From: Methylotenera sp.
Lineage (GTDB): Bacteria > Pseudomonadota > Gammaproteobacteria > Burkholderiales > Methylophilaceae
DNA length: 42,123 nucleotides
Assembly: GCA_023259635.1 (NCBI GenBank)
Contig: JALRGX010000133.1
Coordinates: 1 to 42,123, forward strand
Direction of reading: 5' to 3'
The translations under genes and the position numbers were made by a program. Shown one piece after another: positions 38,230-42,123 of this stretch (position 1 is its first letter; every line of letters starts with the position of its first letter). The notes under the pieces are model-generated. The model did no database searches and was not told the DNA's origin. It was given only the letters and a program-made list of their open reading frames with translations.

Positions 38230-39342
38230 ATGAGAATAGGTATTACGATCGGGCTTAGGTCTGCAAACGAATCAATTTGGGTAAACGGGATTAAGCAAAC
38301 GGCGGTGTTTCTTGCAAAGCTTTTGCAAGGTTCGTCGAAGAAGCATAAAGTAACGTTAGTTAATACCACTGCAGTTCCAATTACTCAATCACTACCTTGG
38401 GATAGGCATATATACCCAACATTGCAATATGAGCATGTCAAAGAAGACTTGGATGTATTGATCATATTGGGTGGTGCAATCCATCAGTCATGGCTTGAAG
38501 AATTAAAATCCAAAGGAACAAAAGTAGTCTCTTACCGTTGTGGATCAGAGTTCTTTTATACAATGGAGAACATGATTTTCAATAAGAAAGTGGATGTTCC
38601 ACCTTATTATAATGTTGGCTTTGATCAAATGTGGTTTATTCCACAGGTATGGGAGGCTAATCATTATTATTTGCAAACCCTGCATAGATTGAATGAAAGC
38701 CAGGTGAAAAGGGTTCCGTTTGTATGGGATCCAATGTTCATTACTGATAAATTAAAAAATCAGGAAAATAAAGGGGAGTATCGACCAAAAGCTGGTGCAA
38801 AACGGTTAACCTGTTTCGAGCCAAATATGAATGTAGTAAAGACGTTTATTTACCCTTTGTTAATTGCGGAAGAAGTGTATAGAAAAGATCCTGATTTGAT
38901 TAAGTTCATGTCCGTGCTTAATACACAGTATTTACGCCAGAATAGTGAGTTCCTAGGCGTGATTAATCATTTGGACATCGTGAAAAATAAGGGAAAATGT
39001 TATTTTGAAAACAGGCACGACACACCGTGGATGCTTTCTAAAGAAACGGACATTGTGATTTCACATCAAATGTATAACCCGTTAAATAATTTGACGCTTG
39101 AAATTGCCTGGCTGGGCTATCCTTTATTACATAACTCTGAACTTTGCTCAGATCTCGGTTATTTTTATGAGGAGTTTAATATTCCTCAAGCTGCAGAAAA
39201 GCTGCTTGATATTCTGCACAATCATGATGAGAACTGGGAAGAGTATAGGAACCGGAACCGGGAATTGATAGATGTTTACTTGCCTACAAACCAGGCACTA
39301 ATAAGTGCGTATGATGATCTGCTGGCGGGCTTATATGAATAA
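38230..39342 (+). CDS. DUF2827 family protein, glycosyltransferase-like
   Basis: A 370-residue protein starting MRIGITIGLRSANESIWVNGIKQTAVFLA at the ATG at 38230. That N-terminus, the LDVLIILGGAIHQSWLEELKSKGTKVVSYRCG segment, VPFVWDP, and the C-terminal SHQMYNPLNNLTLEIAWLGYPLLHNS are typical of DUF2827, which has the layout of a GT-B glycosyltransferase. No signal peptide or membrane helix is seen. It follows the trimeric autotransporter gene by 70 bases, beyond a terminator. A link to glycosylating the Ser/Thr-rich stalk is an inference from neighbourhood. Confidence 0.72.
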   Translation: MRIGITIGLRSANESIWVNGIKQTAVFLAKLLQGSSKKHKVTLVNTTAVPITQSLPWDRHIYPTLQYEHVKEDLDVLIILGGAIHQSWLEELKSKGTKVVSYRCGSEFFYTMENMIFNKKVDVPPYYNVGFDQMWFIPQVWEANHYYLQTLHRLNESQVKRVPFVWDPMFITDKLKNQENKGEYRPKAGAKRLTCFEPNMNVVKTFIYPLLIAEEVYRKDPDLIKFMSVLNTQYLRQNSEFLGVINHLDIVKNKGKCYFENRHDTPWMLSKETDIVISHQMYNPLNNLTLEIAWLGYPLLHNSELCSDLGYFYEEFNIPQAAEKLLDILHNHDENWEEYRNRNRELIDVYLPTNQALISAYDDLLAGLYE

Positions 39343-39449
39343 GCTCTGCTAAATGATGCTTGATGGATTGAATGTTGGTCAGTGCGGAGTTGGATGATAT
39401 TCATATCGTTGTTGAATACCTCAACTACCTCACGTGTTCGACGGTCTGT

Positions 39450-40202
39450 TTATTTTTTATCTTTTGGCAGAGGGTTTACGATAAAAGCTTTGCCAATTTC
39501 GATGTTGGTTTCATCATCGATGTTCAGTTTTGCTAATTTAACTTGAACATCGTTTAGTAATTTGTCTTGTTTGGCCGCATGGTCCAGAAGCGAATGGATA
39601 GCTTTGATCATTGGGTCATTTTCATCGTTACCAACTGCGTAGGCAGCAAAGCCGATTTTTTGTGCAGTAGCCTCACGTTTTTTAGATTTTTCTTCCTCCA
39701 GAATGCGCGCAGGAATGCCGACGGCAGTCGCGTTGGCGGGTACGTCTTTAACAACCACAGCATTGGAGCCGATTTTGGCACCTTCTCCAATTGTAATCGG
39801 ACCAAGCACTTTAGCACCGGCACCAATAACTACGCCTGACTCCAGCGTAGGGTGGCGCTTACCTTTGTTCCATGAGGTGCCGCCTAAAGTTACGCCATGA
39901 TAAAGCGTGCAATCGTCGCCGATAACAGCCGTTTCACCAATTACGATCCCCATGCCATGGTCAATGAATACACGGCGGCCTATGGTTGCCCCTGGGTGAA
40001 TTTCTATGCCGGTCAGCCAGCGGCCTAAATGTGAAAAAAATCGACCAAGCCAGAAAAAATCTTTCTTCCATAACCAATGACTGAAGCGATGCATCAGGAG
40101 TGCATGCACGCCAGGGTAGGTGGTTATGATCTCCCAGCGTGTGCGAGCAGCAGGGTCGCGCTCGAACACAATGGATATGTCTTCTTTTATATGGTTAAAC
40201 AT
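39450..40202 (-). CDS. cysE: Serine O-acetyltransferase
   Basis: About 250 residues starting [21 protein letters not shown] at 40202; earlier ATG codons at 40205 and 40220 are possible, and none has a strong ribosome-binding site. It acetylates serine, the first step of cysteine synthesis. The helical N-terminal domain is followed by a left-handed beta-helix of hexapeptide repeats, with [39 protein letters not shown] and the closing [13 protein letters not shown]. The C-terminal tail after residue 175 is longer than in many relatives. It lies 28 bases past trmJ on the same strand. Confidence 0.95.
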   Translation of the reverse strand: MFNHIKEDISIVFERDPAARTRWEIITTYPGVHALLMHRFSHWLWKKDFFWLGRFFSHLGRWLTGIEIHPGATIGRRVFIDHGMGIVIGETAVIGDDCTLYHGVTLGGTSWNKGKRHPTLESGVVIGAGAKVLGPITIGEGAKIGSNAVVVKDVPANATAVGIPARILEEEKSKKREATAQKIGFAAYAVGNDENDPMIKAIHSLLDHAAKQDKLLNDVQVKLAKLNIDDETNIEIGKAFIVNPLPKDKK

Positions 40203-40247
40203 CATGCAATTATGCCACAAATATAATGTTGACTAAAACACTTGGGT

Positions 40248-41048
40248 TTAATATTTGGTATGTTTTTTGGGGGTTACAGATAAAGTTAAAATACCCCTTA
40301 ATAAATTAACTTCTTCTTTTTCCAGCTTTGCGCGTGCGTAAATGCGGCGTATGCGTTCACTGAGTTTTTTAGGTGCGCTTGGGTTCAGGTAGCCGATTTT
40401 GACGAGCGTGTCCTCCAGATGAGTATAGAACCCTTCCAGTGCTTCATTCGTGGCAAGTTCGGTGGCGGGGGCATCAACTTCCAGGGCGCCTTCGGTAATT
40501 GCCATGCGAATCTCATAGCTCATTACCTGTACTGCGGCCGCAAGGTTTAGCGATGAGTATTCCGGGTTGGCAGGAACCATGGCTAGCAACTGGCAGCAAT
40601 CCAGTTCGGCATTGGATAGACCGCTCATTTCAGTGCCAAACACCAGTGCAACTGGTTGGTTGGCAGCAATTTTCACAGCACGTGATGCTGCCTCGCGCAC
40701 ATTAACCAGTTCATGCGATATCTGCCTTTTACGTGCACTCATGCCGATTGCAAACGCGCAACCTGTCAGCGCCTCGGATAAACTGCTGCACACAGTGGCG
40801 CGATCCAGCAAATCGGCTGCACCGGTTGCCAGCGATGTTGCCTGCGGATCAGGAAAATGCAGGGGGTTTACCAGATATAAATGCTGTAATCCCATGGTTT
40901 TCATGGCACGTGCGGCTGAGCCGATATTGCCTGGATGGCTGGTTTGGCATAACACGACGCGGATGTTGTTGAAAATGTTTTGTTTTTCCAATTGGGTAGC
41001 CTGACTGAATCGACAATTTTTTAACACTTGATTTGGTGTTAAGGTCAA
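40248..41048 (-). CDS. trmJ: tRNA (cytidine/uridine-32-2'-O)-methyltransferase TrmJ
   Basis: A SPOUT-fold RNA methyltransferase. N-terminal NIRVVLCQTSHPGNIGSAARAMKTMGL and the knot motifs LVFGTEMSGLSNAELDCC and NPEYSSLNLAAAVQVMSYEIR are diagnostic. No ATG lies upstream of the conserved domain: the start must be a TTG at 41048 (266 residues) or 40991 (LEKQNIFNN), or a GTG between. The coordinates given use the longest. It is divergent from suhB, as in E. coli. Confidence 0.93.
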   Translation of the reverse strand: MTLTPNQVLKNCRFSQATQLEKQNIFNNIRVVLCQTSHPGNIGSAARAMKTMGLQHLYLVNPLHFPDPQATSLATGAADLLDRATVCSSLSEALTGCAFAIGMSARKRQISHELVNVREAASRAVKIAANQPVALVFGTEMSGLSNAELDCCQLLAMVPANPEYSSLNLAAAVQVMSYEIRMAITEGALEVDAPATELATNEALEGFYTHLEDTLVKIGYLNPSAPKKLSERIRRIYARAKLEKEEVNLLRGILTLSVTPKKHTKY

Positions 41049-41061
41049 TAAAAGTTAAAAT
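41033..41061 (+). promoter_or_regulatory. Probable suhB promoter
   Basis: TTGGTG (41033-41038) and TAAAAT (41056-41061) are 17 bases apart, with the start codon 33 bases downstream. It overlaps the longest version of trmJ, which favours the shorter trmJ start. Confidence 0.5.
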
Positions 41062-41094
41062 AGCATTTTATCAGTTCTTTAAGAAAATCTAGTC

Positions 41095-41901
41095 ATGCAT
41101 CCAATGCTAATCAATGCAGTTAAAGCCGCGCGCGAAGCAGGCCGTATTATCAACCGCGCATCCCAAGATGTCGGGTCTCTCAAGGTTCAGTCTAAAACTT
41201 ATAACGATTTTGTCAGTGATGTGGATCGTGCTGCTGAGCAGGCGATTATTGATATCCTGAAAGATGCCTACCCTGATCACGGCTTTTTAGGTGAAGAAAG
41301 CGGTGAAAGTAACCAGGAAGCTGAAAACATCTGGATTATCGATCCACTGGATGGTACGACGAATTTTCTGCATAGCTTTCCGCAATACTGTATTTCAATC
41401 GCATTGCAGCAAAAGGGTGTATTAACGCAAGCCGTGATTTATGACCCGGTGCGCAATGATTTGTTTACGGCAACCAAAGGCCGTGGCGCATTCCTGAATG
41501 ACAAACGCATCCGCGTAACCAGCCGCAGCAAATTGCAGGATGCATTGATTGCGACCGGTTTCCCGTTCCGTGATTTTACGCATCTGGATACCTATCTTGG
41601 CATGCTGAAGGATATGATCAAGAAAACTACTGGTATTCGCCGTCCAGGCTCAGCAGCGCTGGATCTGGCTTATGTGGCAGCCGGCTGGGTGGATGGTTTC
41701 TTCGAAATCAATTTGTCGGCCTGGGATATTGCCGCCGGTGGTTTGCTGGTGCAGGAAGCAGGCGGTATTGTGGGTGACTTTGAAGGCAATGAGAGTTGGC
41801 TGAAAACCGGCAACATCGTTGCAGCTAACCCTAAAGTTTTTGCACAGATGCTGCAGACTTTGAGCCCGCATTTGACTGATAGCCTCAAGACACCTAAATA
41901 A
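41095..41901 (+). CDS. suhB: Inositol-1-monophosphatase SuhB
   Basis: A 268-residue Mg2+-dependent phosphatase. Metal-binding motifs [24 protein letters not shown] and [15 protein letters not shown] are complete. E. coli SuhB also takes part in rRNA antitermination complexes. It is divergent from trmJ, as in many proteobacteria. Confidence 0.95.
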   Translation: MHPMLINAVKAAREAGRIINRASQDVGSLKVQSKTYNDFVSDVDRAAEQAIIDILKDAYPDHGFLGEESGESNQEAENIWIIDPLDGTTNFLHSFPQYCISIALQQKGVLTQAVIYDPVRNDLFTATKGRGAFLNDKRIRVTSRSKLQDALIATGFPFRDFTHLDTYLGMLKDMIKKTTGIRRPGSAALDLAYVAAGWVDGFFEINLSAWDIAAGGLLVQEAGGIVGDFEGNESWLKTGNIVAANPKVFAQMLQTLSPHLTDSLKTPK

Positions 41902-41926
41902 TTAATATATTTGATGGTTTCAATTA

Positions 41927-41957
41927 GCGCCCGCCCATCAGTGACGGGCGTTTTTTA
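41927..41957 (+). terminator. Terminator of suhB
   Basis: CGCCCG and CGGGCG form a GC-rich stem at 41928-41950, with an 11-base loop, followed by six T. The remaining 41958-42123 is AT-rich, with no gene visible before the window ends. Confidence 0.88.
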
Positions 41958-42123
41958 TTGCAATACTCCTAATCCCATTCCCAGCCTGTCCAAATTACTT
42001 TTTGAACTAAGCAAATAACTAACAATTATTGTTTGATATTCATTACTTTTGTTAAAGTGTTATTTTCTATGTTGCCGACATTCACTTAATGAAGCTGGTT
42101 ATCCAGCGTTGGATCAAAATAAA

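Overview
The window reads as a chromosomal segment of a betaproteobacterium, most likely in the Nitrosomonadales and possibly Methylophilaceae. This rests on moderate base composition, the trmJ-cysE-iscR-isc arrangement next to suhB, an N-type ATPase operon, and Phc-type signalling genes so far best known from Ralstonia. The assignment is inference. No ribosomal RNA, tRNA, CRISPR array, transposase or phage gene was found.

Layout. 1-5677 (+): four genes matching the order phcB-phcS-phcR-phcQ (fatty-acid methyl-ester quorum sensing; the first is cut by the window edge), then a FadL-family outer-membrane channel. 5766-6323 (-): a DUF6502 protein, facing away from an N-type ATPase operon at 6743-12823 (atpD-C-Q-B-E-F-A-G) across a palindrome-rich intergenic region. 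12868-16306 (+): alpha-glucan phosphorylase and a secreted Ala/Lys/Glu-rich helical protein. 16618-18289 (-): PiT phosphate transporter with its DUF47 partner. 18469-21604 (+): arsC, prfB (with the +1 programmed frameshift) and lysS. 21908-25681 (-): pstSCAB. 26575-28735 (+): a porin behind a Pho box, and a beta-carbonic anhydrase. 29109-35910 (-): iscR, two cysteine desulfurases, iscU, iscA, hscB, hscA, fdx. 36215-39342 (+): a secreted protein, a small trimeric autotransporter built on a 7-residue DTR repeat, and a DUF2827 glycosyltransferase-like protein. 39450-41048 (-): cysE and trmJ. 41095-41901 (+): suhB.

How the genes work together. Phosphate acquisition is the strongest physiological theme: Pst, Pit/DUF47 and a putative phosphate-regulated porin, with good Pho boxes before pstS and the porin. 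The Isc genes form a complete iron-sulfur assembly operon; cysE supplies the cysteine pathway. The Phc-like genes would make and sense a diffusible lipid signal, and the FadL-type channel behind them is a candidate route for it through the outer membrane.

Most worth a second look: (i) the Phc-FadL locus; (ii) the mini-adhesin/DUF2827 pair, which appears to sit as a plus-strand island inside what is otherwise a minus-strand trmJ-cysE-isc block; (iii) the N-ATPase without atpR and with altered c-subunit ion ligands; (iv) a strong orphan terminator in the 0.9-kb pstS-porin gap; (v) two large inverted-repeat structures between iscS and iscU.
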